Shown: positions 46,943 through 55,587, counted from the first letter of the stretch. The stretch is 64,000 nucleotides of DNA from Micromonospora sp. NBRC 110009 (GCF_030518795.1 NZ_CP130427.1:6997566-7061565); one strand, 5' to 3'. Numbers and translations are program-made. Notes: generated by a model from the letters alone, not told the origin.

Positions 46943-46962
46943 AAACTAGCGCTGGGAGTTTT
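46943..46962 (-). promoter_or_regulatory. TetR operator/promoter copy 1, before ALDH-ADH operon
   Basis: On the minus strand it reads AAAACTCCCAGCGCTAGTTT, an AAACT/AGTTT inverted repeat. The end TAGTTT can serve as -10 for the ALDH gene. It matches the copy at 47779-47798 at 16 of 20 positions, in the same orientation relative to the downstream gene. Confidence 0.65.
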
Positions 46963-46966
46963 GACG

Positions 46967-47620
46967 CTACTCGGTACCGGCGACGCGCTCCACCCCGGCA
47001 ACGGTCCGGTCGTACTCGGCGGAGAGGCCGTGCAGCAGCGCGTCCAGGCCGAGGGTGAAGGCGCCCTCGTCGACGCGCTCCTGGTGGCCGGCGAGCCGGT
47101 GCGCCTGGCCGAGGTGCGGGTGCGTGGCGTAGAGCGCCCGGTCCTCGACGAAGCCGCGGGCGAACGAGCCGAGCGCCGAGCCGGCCACGAAGTAGCGCAG
47201 CGCGGCCCCGACGTGGGTGGCCCGCGCCGGCGGCCAGCCGGCCCGGACCAGGGCACCGTAGACCGCGTCGGCCATGGCGAGCGCGGCCGGCCGCCGGCCC
47301 GGCCCCTGGGCCAGGTACGGGACGATGTTCGGGTGCGCGGCGAGGGCGGCCCGGTAGGACCGGGCCCAGTGCCGCAACGCCTCGCACCAGTCGTACCGGC
47401 CGAAGCCGCCGACGTCGACGGTCGCCGTGACGCTGTCCGCCACCGCGTCGAGGATCTCGTCCTTGGTGCCGAAGTGGTTGTAGAGCGACGGGCCCTGCAC
47501 GCCGAGCGCGGCGGCCAGCCGCCGGGTGGAGAGCGCGGCGAGCCCGTCGGCGTCGATCAGCGCGAGCGCGGTGGCGACGATCCGGTCCCGGCTCAGCAGG
47601 GCCTGTCGGGGTCGCGGCAC
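46967..47620 (-). CDS. TetR-family regulator of the ADH/ALDH/ACAD unit
   Basis: The 217-residue protein has a TetR HTH (AALSTRRLAAALGVQGPSLY NHFGTKDEILDAV) and a TetR_C-like ligand domain. The GTG at 47620 (MPRPRQALLSRDRIVATALA) is chosen because GAGGG lies upstream; an extended frame reaches 47746 but is Arg/Thr-rich and lacks a good site. It lies between the two operon promoters that carry matching 20-bp sites, so it is very probably their repressor and may control itself. Confidence 0.87.
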   Translation of the reverse strand: MPRPRQALLSRDRIVATALALIDADGLAALSTRRLAAALGVQGPSLYNHFGTKDEILDAVADSVTATVDVGGFGRYDWCEALRHWARSYRAALAAHPNIVPYLAQGPGRRPAALAMADAVYGALVRAGWPPARATHVGAALRYFVAGSALGSFARGFVEDRALYATHPHLGQAHRLAGHQERVDEGAFTLGLDALLHGLSAEYDRTVAGVERVAGTE

Positions 47621-47778
47621 GTTAGCCCACCCTCGCCGGGTCGCCGTCGTCGTGCGCCCGCCGCCGGACGAGTTTCGCCATGCCGCCCCTCTCCTGGAAA
47701 CCACCTGATCACGCACCCTAGCCAGCGCCGGCCGGCCGGGCCTCACCTCGACGGTGGAAGGAGGGGGCTGGACGGATG

Positions 47779-47798
47779 AAAACTTACACCGCTAGTTT
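47779..47798 (+). promoter_or_regulatory. TetR operator/promoter copy 2, before acyl-CoA dehydrogenase
   Basis: It reads AAAACTTACACCGCTAGTTT on the plus strand. The embedded TAGTTT is the likely -10, with TGGACG 18 nt upstream as -35. The start codon follows 41 nt downstream. Confidence 0.65.
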
Positions 47799-47839
47799 AA
47801 GGACGACCCGCCGCCGCACCGACACCCAAGGGGAGCACC

Positions 47840-49012
47840 GTGGACTTCGCACTGTCCGAGGAGGAACGCGCTGTCCGGGACACCGTGCGTTCCTTCATCA
47901 CCCGGGAGGTCATGCCGCTGGAGCAGGAGGTGCTGCGCCGCGAGCGCGCCCACCAGCCCGGCCTGGACCGCTCCGAGCTGCGTGAGCTGCAGCTCAAGGC
48001 GAAGAAGTTCGGCTTCTGGGGGCTGGCCACGCCGGAGGAGTACGGCGGGATGGACCTGCCGGCGGTCCTGCAGTCGCTGATCTGGACCGAGCTGGGGCGT
48101 ACCTTCGTGCCGTTCCGGTTCGGCGGCGAGGCGGACAACATCCTCTTCCACGCCACCGAGGAGCAGAAGCGCGAGTTCCTCCTCCCCACCATCGAGGGGG
48201 AACGGATCTCCTGCTTCGCGATCACCGAGCCGGGCGCCGGCTCGGACGCGGCGAACATCCGGCTGCGCGCCCGCCGGGACGGCGACGACTGGGTCCTCGA
48301 CGGCGAGAAGACCTTCATCACCAACGGCAACGACGCCGACTTCACCATCGTGGTGGCGGTGACCGATCCGAAGAAGGGCGCCCGCAACGGCGGCGCGACG
48401 GCGTTCCTGGTGGACCGGACGATGGGCTGGCGGTCGGAGTTCATCCAGACCATGGGCGAGGGCGGCCCGGCGTCGCTCATCTTCGACGGCGTCCGGGTGC
48501 CGCACCGCAACATTCTCGGCGAGCTCGGCCAGGGCTTCACGCTGGGCATGGAGTGGATCGGCAAGGGCCGCTACACCATTCCGTCGCACGCCATCGGCAT
48601 CGCCGAGCGGGCCCTGCAGATGGCGATCGACCACGCCAACACCCGGGAGACGTTCGGCGCGAAGATCGGCACCAACCAGGCCATCCAGTGGATGATCGCC
48701 GACTCGGAGACCGAGCTGGAGGCGGCCCGCTGGCTGGTGCTGAAGTCGGCGTGGGCCGTCGACCAGGGCCTGGACCCCCGGCACGCCTCGTCGATGGGCA
48801 AGCTCTACGGCGCCGGCATGGTCAACCGGGTGGTGGACCGGGTGCTCCAGATCCACGGAGGCATGGGCTACACCCGTGAGCTGCCGATCGAGCGCTGGTA
48901 CCGGCAGGTCCGGCTCTACCGGATCTTCGAGGGCACCGACGAGATGCAGCGGCTGATCATCTCCCGCGACCTGCTGCGCGGGTACACGAAGATCGGCGGC
49001 CACCTGGCCTGA
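47840..49012 (+). CDS. Acyl-CoA dehydrogenase
   Basis: The 390-residue flavoenzyme has FAD-binding CFAITEPGAGSDAANIRLRA, the TFITNG segment, the C-terminal helical domain with QIHGGMGYTRELPIERWYR, and Glu364 in RIFEGTDEMQ at the usual catalytic-base position. It introduces an alpha-beta double bond into an acyl-CoA. AAGGGGAG precedes the GTG. It is divergent from the TetR gene and shares an operator with the ALDH-ADH operon, which suggests one pathway from alcohol to acyl-CoA. No acyl-CoA ligase is adjacent. Confidence 0.92.
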   Translation: MDFALSEEERAVRDTVRSFITREVMPLEQEVLRRERAHQPGLDRSELRELQLKAKKFGFWGLATPEEYGGMDLPAVLQSLIWTELGRTFVPFRFGGEADNILFHATEEQKREFLLPTIEGERISCFAITEPGAGSDAANIRLRARRDGDDWVLDGEKTFITNGNDADFTIVVAVTDPKKGARNGGATAFLVDRTMGWRSEFIQTMGEGGPASLIFDGVRVPHRNILGELGQGFTLGMEWIGKGRYTIPSHAIGIAERALQMAIDHANTRETFGAKIGTNQAIQWMIADSETELEAARWLVLKSAWAVDQGLDPRHASSMGKLYGAGMVNRVVDRVLQIHGGMGYTRELPIERWYRQVRLYRIFEGTDEMQRLIISRDLLRGYTKIGGHLA

Positions 49013-49055
49013 GCGGCGACCGCACCCCGGTCGCGGCGCGGCGTCAGATGCGCCC

Positions 49056-49120
49056 GAGCCGGAGTTGTCCGAGTGCTCCCGCCCGGTCCCGGGGTGGGAG
49101 CACTCCGACAACTCCGGCTC
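49056..49120. terminator. Long hairpin between convergent ACAD and aminotransferase genes
   Basis: Arms of 25 nt (49056-49080 and 49096-49120) pair with a single mismatch around a 15-nt loop. It is longer and more heterogeneous than the other terminators here and contains GAGTTGTC / GACAACTC. It may be a terminator or a mobile intergenic palindrome. Confidence 0.65.
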
Positions 49121-49121
49121 G

Positions 49122-50159
49122 TCAGCTCGTCAGCGCGTCCAGGGCCAGGTCGACGTCCGCCTCAGTGGTGTAGAGGTGGAACGCCGCCCGGACCCGGCCC
49201 GCCCGGACCGCCGCGCGCACCCCGGCGCGGGCCAGCCTCTCCTGCGCGTCGGGCACCTCGACGGCGACGATGGCGCTGTCGCCGGGCGGCCGGCCCAGCC
49301 CGGCGAGGAACCGGTTGGCCAGCGCGACGTCGTGCTCGTGCACGGCGGGCAGCCCGATCTCGGCGAGCAGTTCCAGCGCGGGCGCCGCACCCACGTAGGA
49401 AAACCAGGCCGGGGAGATGTCGAACCGGCGGGCGTCGTCGGCCAGCCGCAGCGGCGGGCCGTAGTAGGAGGCGTGCACGTCCCGGCCCGCGTACCAGCCG
49501 GCGGCATCGGGACGCAGCCGGTCGCGCAGCTCCGGGGCCAGGTAGGCGAAGGCCGCGCCGCGCGGGGCCATCAGCCACTTGTACGCCGACACCACCACCG
49601 CGTCCGCCCGGCCCGCCTCGAACGGCAACCAGCCGCAGGCCTGGGTGGCGTCCACCGCCACGAGGGCGCCGTGCGCCCGGGCCGCCGCGACGGCCTTCTC
49701 GTACGGGGCGACCGCGCCGTCCGCGGACTGCACCAGGCTGAACGCGACCAGGTCGGTGTCCCCGTCGATCGCGTCGACCAGCCCGTCCAGCGGCACGGTA
49801 CGCACCCGGACGCCCCGCTCCTGCTGCACCAGCCAGGGGAAGAGGTTGGAGGTGAACTCGACCTCCGGGACGACCACCGTGGCCCCGGCCGGCAGCGCGG
49901 CGGCCACCGGGGCGAGCAGTTGCGACGCGGTGCTGCCGATCGCCACGTCCGCCGCGGCCACCCCGACCAGCCGGGCGAAACCCGCCCGGGCCCGCTCGGC
50001 GGCCTCGCCCCAGCCCTCCCAGGAGATCCGCCCCACCCGCCAGTCCGCCAGGGCGTCCTGCAACGCCGTCCAGGCCGGCTCGGGAGGCAGCCCGTAACTG
50101 GCCGTGTTCAGCCACCCGGGCTCCGGCTGCCACAGCTTCTGCACCTGCGCCACATCCAT
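49122..50159 (-). CDS. Class V aminotransferase family PLP enzyme
   Basis: The 345-residue protein belongs to the class V / cysteine-desulfurase fold. Lys194 in SAYKWLMAPRG is the PLP Schiff-base lysine, Asp170 in LVAVDATQACGW pairs with the pyridine nitrogen, and IGSTASQLLAPVA forms the phosphate loop. The N-terminus WLNTASYGLPP resembles kynureninase and isopenicillin-epimerase-like members. Substrate unknown. The start is supported by TAGCGT 6 nt upstream (leaderless layout). Confidence 0.86.
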   Translation of the reverse strand: MDVAQVQKLWQPEPGWLNTASYGLPPEPAWTALQDALADWRVGRISWEGWGEAAERARAGFARLVGVAAADVAIGSTASQLLAPVAAALPAGATVVVPEVEFTSNLFPWLVQQERGVRVRTVPLDGLVDAIDGDTDLVAFSLVQSADGAVAPYEKAVAAARAHGALVAVDATQACGWLPFEAGRADAVVVSAYKWLMAPRGAAFAYLAPELRDRLRPDAAGWYAGRDVHASYYGPPLRLADDARRFDISPAWFSYVGAAPALELLAEIGLPAVHEHDVALANRFLAGLGRPPGDSAIVAVEVPDAQERLARAGVRAAVRAGRVRAAFHLYTTEADVDLALDALTS

Positions 50160-50165
50160 GGGGCG

Positions 50166-50171
50166 ACGCTA
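50166..50171 (-). promoter_or_regulatory. -10 element for leaderless aminotransferase gene
   Basis: TAGCGT lies 6 nt before the ATG at 50159, and no SD is visible. Confidence 0.45.
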
Positions 50172-50252
50172 GCCGCGCCCGCGGGTGGGTCGGCACCGCC
50201 AATTCCGTACCGGTGGACCGGCCGGCGGGCGACGGACCGGGCCCGGACGCGC

Positions 50253-50286
50253 GCCCGCCGCCCGGGTGGCGTCCCGGGCGGCGGGC
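50253..50286 (-). terminator. Terminator of the dicarboxylate transporter gene
   Basis: A perfect 14-bp stem, GCCCGCCGCCCGGG and its complement, with loop TGGCGT, lies just beyond the stop codon. Confidence 0.8.
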
Positions 50287-50296
50287 GGCGGTGGGC

Positions 50297-51682
50297 TCAG
50301 GCGCTCGCGCCGGCCAGCGAACCGGTCTGCGGCTCCGCGGTGGGCCGGCCGTCGGCCGGCTCGTCGTCGTCGAGCATGGTGGCCTCGTCGAAGGGCCGCT
50401 CCCCGGCCAGCACCGCGCGGGCCTGCTCCCGGTCGAACTCGCCGGTCCAGGTGCCGACCAGCACGGTGGCGACGGCGTTGCCGGCGAAGTTGGTCAGTGC
50501 CCGGGCCTCGGACATGAACCGGTCGATGCCGACGATCAGGCCGACCCCGTCGACCAGGTCGGGCCGGTGCGACTGGAGGCCGCCGGCCAGCGTGGCGAGG
50601 CCCGCGCCGGTGACCCCGGCGGCGCCCTTGGACGCGATGACCATGAAGGCGAGCAGGCCGATCTGCTCGCCGATCGCCATCGGCTTGCCCAGCGCGTCGG
50701 CGATGAACAGCGCCGCCATGGTCAGGTAGATCGCGGTGCCGTCGAGGTTGAAGGAGTAGCCGGTGGGGACGGTGATGCCGACGACCGGCTTGCTGACGCC
50801 GAAGTGCTCCATCTTGGCGATCAGCCGGGGCAGCGCCGACTCCGACGACGAGGTGGACAGGATCAGCAGGAACTCCCGGCCCAGGTAGCGCAGCAGCGAG
50901 AAGATCGAGACCCCGGACACCAGGCGCAACATCGTGCCGAGCACCACGACCACGAAGATCAGACAGGTGGCGTAGAAGCCGAGCATGATCTGCGCGAGGC
51001 TCGTCAGCGCGTCCACGCCGGTCGCGCCGACGACCGCGGCCATCGCGCCGAAGGCGCCGATCGGGGCCACCCACATGATCATCGCCAGCACCTTGAAGAC
51101 GAGGCGCTGGAGCACGCCGACCGCGCGCAGCACCGGCTCGCCGCGCGTGCCCATGGCCTGGACCGCGAAGCCGACCAGCAGGGCAACCAGCAGCGTCTGG
51201 AGCACCGAGCCCTCGGTCAACGCGGAGAGGAGGGAGGTCGGGATGATGCCGAGCAGGAAGTCGACGGTGTCGCCGCTCTCGCCGCCGGCGGCGGACTTGC
51301 CCGCGTCGGCCACCTCGGGGCCGAGGTTCAGGCCGGAGCCGGGGTGGATGATGTTGCCGACCACCAGGCCGATCGCCAGCGCCACCGTGGACATGATCAG
51401 GAAGTAGCCGAGGGCGAGGCCGCCCACCTTGCCGACCCGCGCCGCCTGCCGGACGGAGCCGACGCCGAGGACGATCGTGCAGAAGATGACCGGGCTGATC
51501 ATCATCTTGATCAGGTTCACGAAGCCGGTGCCGAGCGGCTTCAGCTCCTTGCCGACCTCGGGGGCGACCAGGCCGACCAGGATGCCGGCGACGACGGCCA
51601 CGATGACCGCCAGGTAGAGGTACCGGGTCCGGTCCCGGCGGGCGGGCCGGGCGGCCACGGGGGTGGATGTGGTGGTGTCCAT
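50297..51682 (-). CDS. dctA: C4-dicarboxylate/proton symporter (DctA family)
   Basis: The 461-residue DAACS-family transporter takes up succinate, fumarate or malate. Family motifs are the serine-rich hairpin STSSSESALPRLI, TVPTGYSFNLDGTAIYLTMA, and the last motif DRFMSEARALTNFAGNAVAT. It has about 8 helices and two re-entrant loops. The ATG at 51682 is used (GTG 51688 is possible). It is divergent from the sensor kinase/response regulator pair that most likely induces it. Confidence 0.92.
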   Translation of the reverse strand: MDTTTSTPVAARPARRDRTRYLYLAVIVAVVAGILVGLVAPEVGKELKPLGTGFVNLIKMMISPVIFCTIVLGVGSVRQAARVGKVGGLALGYFLIMSTVALAIGLVVGNIIHPGSGLNLGPEVADAGKSAAGGESGDTVDFLLGIIPTSLLSALTEGSVLQTLLVALLVGFAVQAMGTRGEPVLRAVGVLQRLVFKVLAMIMWVAPIGAFGAMAAVVGATGVDALTSLAQIMLGFYATCLIFVVVVLGTMLRLVSGVSIFSLLRYLGREFLLILSTSSSESALPRLIAKMEHFGVSKPVVGITVPTGYSFNLDGTAIYLTMAALFIADALGKPMAIGEQIGLLAFMVIASKGAAGVTGAGLATLAGGLQSHRPDLVDGVGLIVGIDRFMSEARALTNFAGNAVATVLVGTWTGEFDREQARAVLAGERPFDEATMLDDDEPADGRPTAEPQTGSLAGASA

Positions 51683-51819
51683 GCCCACAATGTGAAGCGG
51701 GTCTCAGCGGAGGGCACGCTTGCGTTCATTCTGTTCACCCGCGCGAAGCACGGCCGAAACCGCACCGGCCGGGTGCGCCAGACTTGCCGGGCGACCTGCG
51801 GCGGAAGGAGGAGAGAGAC

Positions 51820-53406
51820 GTGGCTCGACGGCAGTGGAGCATCGCGGGGCAGCTCTTCGCCCTCCAGGCCGTGGTGGTGACGCTGCTCGTGCTGGCCGGC
51901 GCGGCCGCCGCGGCCGTGCTCGCCCGCAGCGACTCCCAGCAGGCGGCGAGGGAGCAGGTGCTCGCCGTCGCGCAGACCGTGGCCCACTCCCCCGAGGTCC
52001 GCACCGCCCTGGCCTCCCCCGACCCCTCGGCCACCCTCCGGCCGTACGGCGACTCGGTCCAGAAAGCCACGAAAACGGACTTCGTGGTGGTGATGGCCCC
52101 GGATAGGACCCGCTACTCGCACCCCAACCACGCAAGGATCGGGCAGCCCTTCATCGGCGACATCGGCCCGGCCCTGGCCGGCGAGCCGTTCACCGTCACC
52201 AACGTCGGCACCCTCGGCGAGTCGGTGCGCGCGGTGGTGCCGGTGTACGACGACGACGAGCGGATCATCGGGCTGGTCTCGGTCGGCATCACCACCAAGG
52301 TGATCAACCGAAAGCTGCTCGCCCAGGTGCCGGTCCTGCTCTACGCCGCCGGGCCCGCCCTGGCGCTGGCGGCCACCGGCTCGTGGCTGCTCAGTCGCCG
52401 GCTCCGGCGGCAGACCCACGGCCTCGGCCCGGCCCAGATGACCCGGATGTACGAGTACTACGACGCGGTGCTGCACTCCGTACGCGAGGGGCTGGTGGTG
52501 CTGACCCGGGACCGGCGGGTGGCGCTGGTCAACGACGAGGGCCGCCGCCTGCTCGGGCTCGGCGACGATGCGGCGGTGACCGACCGGCCGGTGGCCGCGG
52601 TCGACCTTCCACCGGCGGTGGCGGAACTGCTCGCCTCCGGCCGGGACGCGCACGACGAGCCGATCCTCGCCGGCGACCGGGTGCTGGTGGCCAACCAGCG
52701 GACGACCCGCTTCGAGGGCACGGTGCTCGGCAGCGTGCTGACCCTGCGCGACCAGACCGACCTGCGCAACCTGGCCAGCGAGCTGGACTCGGTGCGCGCG
52801 CTGACCGAGGCGTTGCAGGCGCAGACCCACGAGGCGGCCAACCGGATGCACACCGTGCTCACCCTGATGGAGCTGGGCCGCGCCGACGAGGCGGTGCGGC
52901 TCGCCACCCGGGACCTGGAGCTCGCGCAGCAGCTCACCGACCGGGTGGTCGGGGCGGTGACCGAGCCGGCCCTCGCGGCGCTGTTGCTCGGCAAGTCCGC
53001 GCGGGCCGGCGAGCGCGGCGTGGACCTGGTGGTCGACCCGGACTGCCGCCTTGACGACAGCCCGCTGCCCACCACCGACCTGCTCACCGTCGTCGGGAAC
53101 CTGGTCGACAACGCCCTGGAGGCGGTCGCCGGCACCGCCCCGCCCCGGCGGGTACGCGTCCTGGTCGGCACCGTGGACGACCAGCTCGTGGTCCGGGTCG
53201 CCGACAGCGGCCCGGGGCTGGACCCCGAGCGGGTGGCGGACGCCTTCCGCCGCGGCTGGTCCACCAAGAGCGCCGGCCGGGGGCTCGGCCTGGCGCTGGT
53301 CGGGCAGGTGGTCCGCCGGCACGGCGGCAGTTCCGAGGTCGACCGCACCGACGATGGGGAGACCGTGTTCACCGTCCGGCTGCCGGTCCCACGGGAGCCC
53401 CGATGA
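51820..53406 (+). CDS. CitA/DcuS-family sensor histidine kinase
   Basis: The 528-residue sensor has TM1 at about 11-35, an extracytoplasmic PAS-like (sCache) domain at 36-168 with RYSHPNHARIGQPFIG, TM2 at about 171-192, and a cytoplasmic PAS domain at 210-315. The dimerisation helix has the phospho-acceptor His337 (AQTHEAANRMH), followed by an ATPase domain (NLVDNALEA, DSGPGL, GRGLGLALV). The layout is that of C4-dicarboxylate/citrate sensors, fitting the divergent dctA gene. AAGGAGG precedes the GTG at 51820. The stop overlaps a mini-ORF. Confidence 0.92.
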   Translation: MARRQWSIAGQLFALQAVVVTLLVLAGAAAAAVLARSDSQQAAREQVLAVAQTVAHSPEVRTALASPDPSATLRPYGDSVQKATKTDFVVVMAPDRTRYSHPNHARIGQPFIGDIGPALAGEPFTVTNVGTLGESVRAVVPVYDDDERIIGLVSVGITTKVINRKLLAQVPVLLYAAGPALALAATGSWLLSRRLRRQTHGLGPAQMTRMYEYYDAVLHSVREGLVVLTRDRRVALVNDEGRRLLGLGDDAAVTDRPVAAVDLPPAVAELLASGRDAHDEPILAGDRVLVANQRTTRFEGTVLGSVLTLRDQTDLRNLASELDSVRALTEALQAQTHEAANRMHTVLTLMELGRADEAVRLATRDLELAQQLTDRVVGAVTEPALAALLLGKSARAGERGVDLVVDPDCRLDDSPLPTTDLLTVVGNLVDNALEAVAGTAPPRRVRVLVGTVDDQLVVRVADSGPGLDPERVADAFRRGWSTKSAGRGLGLALVGQVVRRHGGSSEVDRTDDGETVFTVRLPVPREPR

Positions 53407-53486
53407 GCGAGCGCAGCGAGCGAATCATCAGGCGCAGTGCCCTGGTGCCTCATGACGGCACGGAGCGGAGCGGAGTGCCGGCATGA
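53403..53486 (+). CDS. 27-residue coupling mini-ORF between kinase and response regulator
   Basis: An ATG at 53403 overlaps the kinase stop (ATGA), and the TGA at 53484-53486 overlaps the response-regulator ATG at 53483 (ATGA). The peptide begins MSERSERIIRRSALVPHDG. The DNA consists of short repeated units (GAGCGAGCGCAGCGAGCGA and CGGAGCGGAGCGGAGTGCCG). It looks like an inserted repetitive element that kept frame and overlaps so that translation of the three frames stays coupled. The peptide may have no function of its own. Confidence 0.5.
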   Translation: MSERSERIIRRSALVPHDGTERSGVPA

Positions 53487-54166
53487 GCGACATCCGGGTG
53501 CTGGTGGTGGAGGACGAGCCGCTGCTGGCGGAGGCGCACAAGGCGTACACCGAGCGGGTGCCGGGCTTCGTGGTGGGCGGGGTGGCGCACACCGCGCAGG
53601 AGGCGATGGCGACGCTGCGGCAGCGCGGCGGCGCGGACGTCGACCTGGTGCTGCTCGACTTCCGCCTGCCCGACCTGCACGGGCTGGAGGTCTGCCGGGC
53701 GCTGCGGGCCGCCGGCAGCGACATCGACGTGCTGGCGGTGACCTCGGCGCGGGACCTGGCGGTGGTCCGCACCGCAGTCTCCCTCGGGGTCACCCACTAC
53801 CTGCTCAAGCCGTTCACCTTCGCCGCGTTCCGCGACAAGCTGGAGCGGTACGCCGAGTACCGCCGGCAGGCCCTCGCCGACGGCGAGGTGGCCGCCCAGC
53901 ACGAGGTGGACCGGATGTTCGCCACGCTGCGCGGCGCGGCCCGGCACACCCTGCCCAAGGGCCTCGACGAGCAGACGCTGAACACGGTGCTGGCCGCCCT
54001 CGCCGACGGCGACGGGCTCTCCGCGGGCGAGGTCAGCCGGCGGACCGGCATCTCCCGGGTGACCGCGCGCCGCTACCTGGAATACCTGGTCTCCGCCGAC
54101 CGCGCGGTCCGCGCGCCCCGCTACGGCACCCCCGGCCGCCCCGAGGTCGAGTACCGGCCAATGTAG
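53483..54166 (+). CDS. CitB/DcuR-family response regulator
   Basis: The 227-residue regulator has a receiver domain at 1-125 with phospho-acceptor Asp59 (LVLLDFRLPD), the acidic pocket EDE at 10-12 and Lys in YLLKPF. A C-terminal HTH follows (AGEVSRRTGISRVTARRYLE YLVSADRAV). It is the partner of the upstream sensor kinase and the probable activator of dctA. Confidence 0.93.
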   Translation: MSDIRVLVVEDEPLLAEAHKAYTERVPGFVVGGVAHTAQEAMATLRQRGGADVDLVLLDFRLPDLHGLEVCRALRAAGSDIDVLAVTSARDLAVVRTAVSLGVTHYLLKPFTFAAFRDKLERYAEYRRQALADGEVAAQHEVDRMFATLRGAARHTLPKGLDEQTLNTVLAALADGDGLSAGEVSRRTGISRVTARRYLEYLVSADRAVRAPRYGTPGRPEVEYRPM

Positions 54167-54268
54167 GCGCTCCGGTCGGCCGACGGGGTCCCGACTCCTC
54201 CGAACCGGGTGGTGCGGTGGGGGTGCGGCCGATAGCGTCGACCTCTCACCTCGCTGCGGAGGCCGCCG

Positions 54269-54610
54269 ATGTTTCTCGAGATCCGCACCTACCGGCTGAA
54301 GCCCGGCACCGCGGACGAGTTCGTCCGGGTGATGCGGGAGGAAGCCGCGCCGCTGCTCGACCGCTTCGGCATCCGGGTGGTGGCCGCCGGGGCGTCCCTG
54401 GTCCGCGAGGACGGCCACGAGGAGGCGTACCTGATCCGGGGCTTCCCGTCGCTGGCGGTACGGGACGAGCAGGAAGAGGCGTTCTACGGCAGCGACGCCT
54501 GGCGGAACGGGCCCCGCGACGCGATCCTGTCGCGCATCGAGAGCTACCACACGGTGGTGCTGGAGACCTCCGACGCCGCCGGCGACGTGCTCTGCGGCCA
54601 CCGCCCCTGA
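54269..54610 (+). CDS. NIPSNAP-family protein
   Basis: The 113-residue protein starts MFLEIRTYRLKPGTADEFVR and ends with a second alpha-beta ferredoxin-like strand region. This is the NIPSNAP dimeric alpha-beta barrel layout. GGAGG lies close before the ATG. Function is not established in bacteria. It stands alone between the two-component genes and a convergent gene. Confidence 0.85.
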   Translation: MFLEIRTYRLKPGTADEFVRVMREEAAPLLDRFGIRVVAAGASLVREDGHEEAYLIRGFPSLAVRDEQEEAFYGSDAWRNGPRDAILSRIESYHTVVLETSDAAGDVLCGHRP

Positions 54611-54637
54611 CCCGCCCGCCGCGCGTCGCCGTGGGGT

Positions 54638-55534
54638 TCAGACCGGCGGGAGCAGGTCGGTCAGCGCCTTCCGGACCTCCCGCCGTACCCGAGGCAGTGG
54701 CCAGGCGGCGATCTCGGGCAGGGCGTACCGCTCCCGCAGCCGGCGCACCGCCGCCAGGCCGACCAGGTAGCCGCACCGCTTGGGCAGGTCCCCGGCGAGC
54801 GGCGAGTCCCGCATGAGGAAGTAGGCGGCGTGGTGGGCGAGGTCGGTGGCGTCCAGGTCGGCATGGACCCGGTTGAGGATCTCCGGCCACCGGCCGCGGC
54901 ACTCGTCGAGCCAGGGCCGGTAGCCGGGGCGGCCGAACCAGAGGTAGTCCTCGTCCGGACGTCCGGGGTCGAGCTCCGCCGAGACCTGGGTGGCCAGCCC
55001 CTCGGTCAGCAGCGCGTTCGCGACCCCGTGGTCGGGCCAGTCGCGGATTCCGGCGAGGCGGTCGTGCACGACGTGCGCCCCCTCGTGCAGCACGAGCAGC
55101 CGGTCGTCACCGGGCGGGCCGAGTTCCTCCACGGCCAGGAAGAGGGCGTACCGGCCATCGAGGGGATCCGCCCAGCCGTTGGCCCGCTGCAGCCCGACCA
55201 GCACCACGCACTCCACCGGGTCGCCCGGGTCCGACCAGCCCAACGTCGCGCAGACGGCGGTCACCCCGTCGGGCAGCAGGGCCCGCACCGCGTCGGCGCG
55301 GGCGGCCAGGTCGCCGGCCCGGTCACGGAGCGCGAGCAGGGTTGCGGCGAGATTCTCGGCACCGGTCCACTCCCCGTCCCGGTCGAGCGACCGGAAGACG
55401 TCGTGATGCCGGCCCAGATAGCGGGACCGCCACCGCGCGGGCCACGTCGCCGCCGGCGTCCCCGCGCACTCGTCGAGGCAGGCGAGGAAGTCGGGCACCA
55501 GGTCGCGCACCCGCAGCAGCTCGATCGACGGCAT
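54638..55534 (-). CDS. Uncharacterised protein with zincin-like HEGAH motif
   Basis: The 298-residue soluble protein has no signal peptide. LLVLHEGAHVVHD (His150, Glu151, His154) matches HExxH, and TEGLATQVS supplies a possible third ligand, Glu178, 24 residues downstream, a gluzincin-like spacing. The segment order resembles predicted Zn-dependent proteases of the DUF2268 type, but I cannot confirm the family. The ATG at 55534 starts MPSIELLRVRDLVPDFLACL. It lies between the NIPSNAP gene (convergent) and dnaE. Confidence 0.7.
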   Translation of the reverse strand: MPSIELLRVRDLVPDFLACLDECAGTPAATWPARWRSRYLGRHHDVFRSLDRDGEWTGAENLAATLLALRDRAGDLAARADAVRALLPDGVTAVCATLGWSDPGDPVECVVLVGLQRANGWADPLDGRYALFLAVEELGPPGDDRLLVLHEGAHVVHDRLAGIRDWPDHGVANALLTEGLATQVSAELDPGRPDEDYLWFGRPGYRPWLDECRGRWPEILNRVHADLDATDLAHHAAYFLMRDSPLAGDLPKRCGYLVGLAAVRRLRERYALPEIAAWPLPRVRREVRKALTDLLPPV

Positions 55535-55587
55535 TCCCCCATGCTGCCCGAGCGTCGCGGCGCCCGCTGTCCCGGCCGGGCCCGCAA

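Noticed and set aside
53403..53482. CRISPR-like short repeats between kinase and regulator
   Set aside because: Units are too short and irregular, with no spacer pattern and no cas genes; better seen as a small repetitive insertion.
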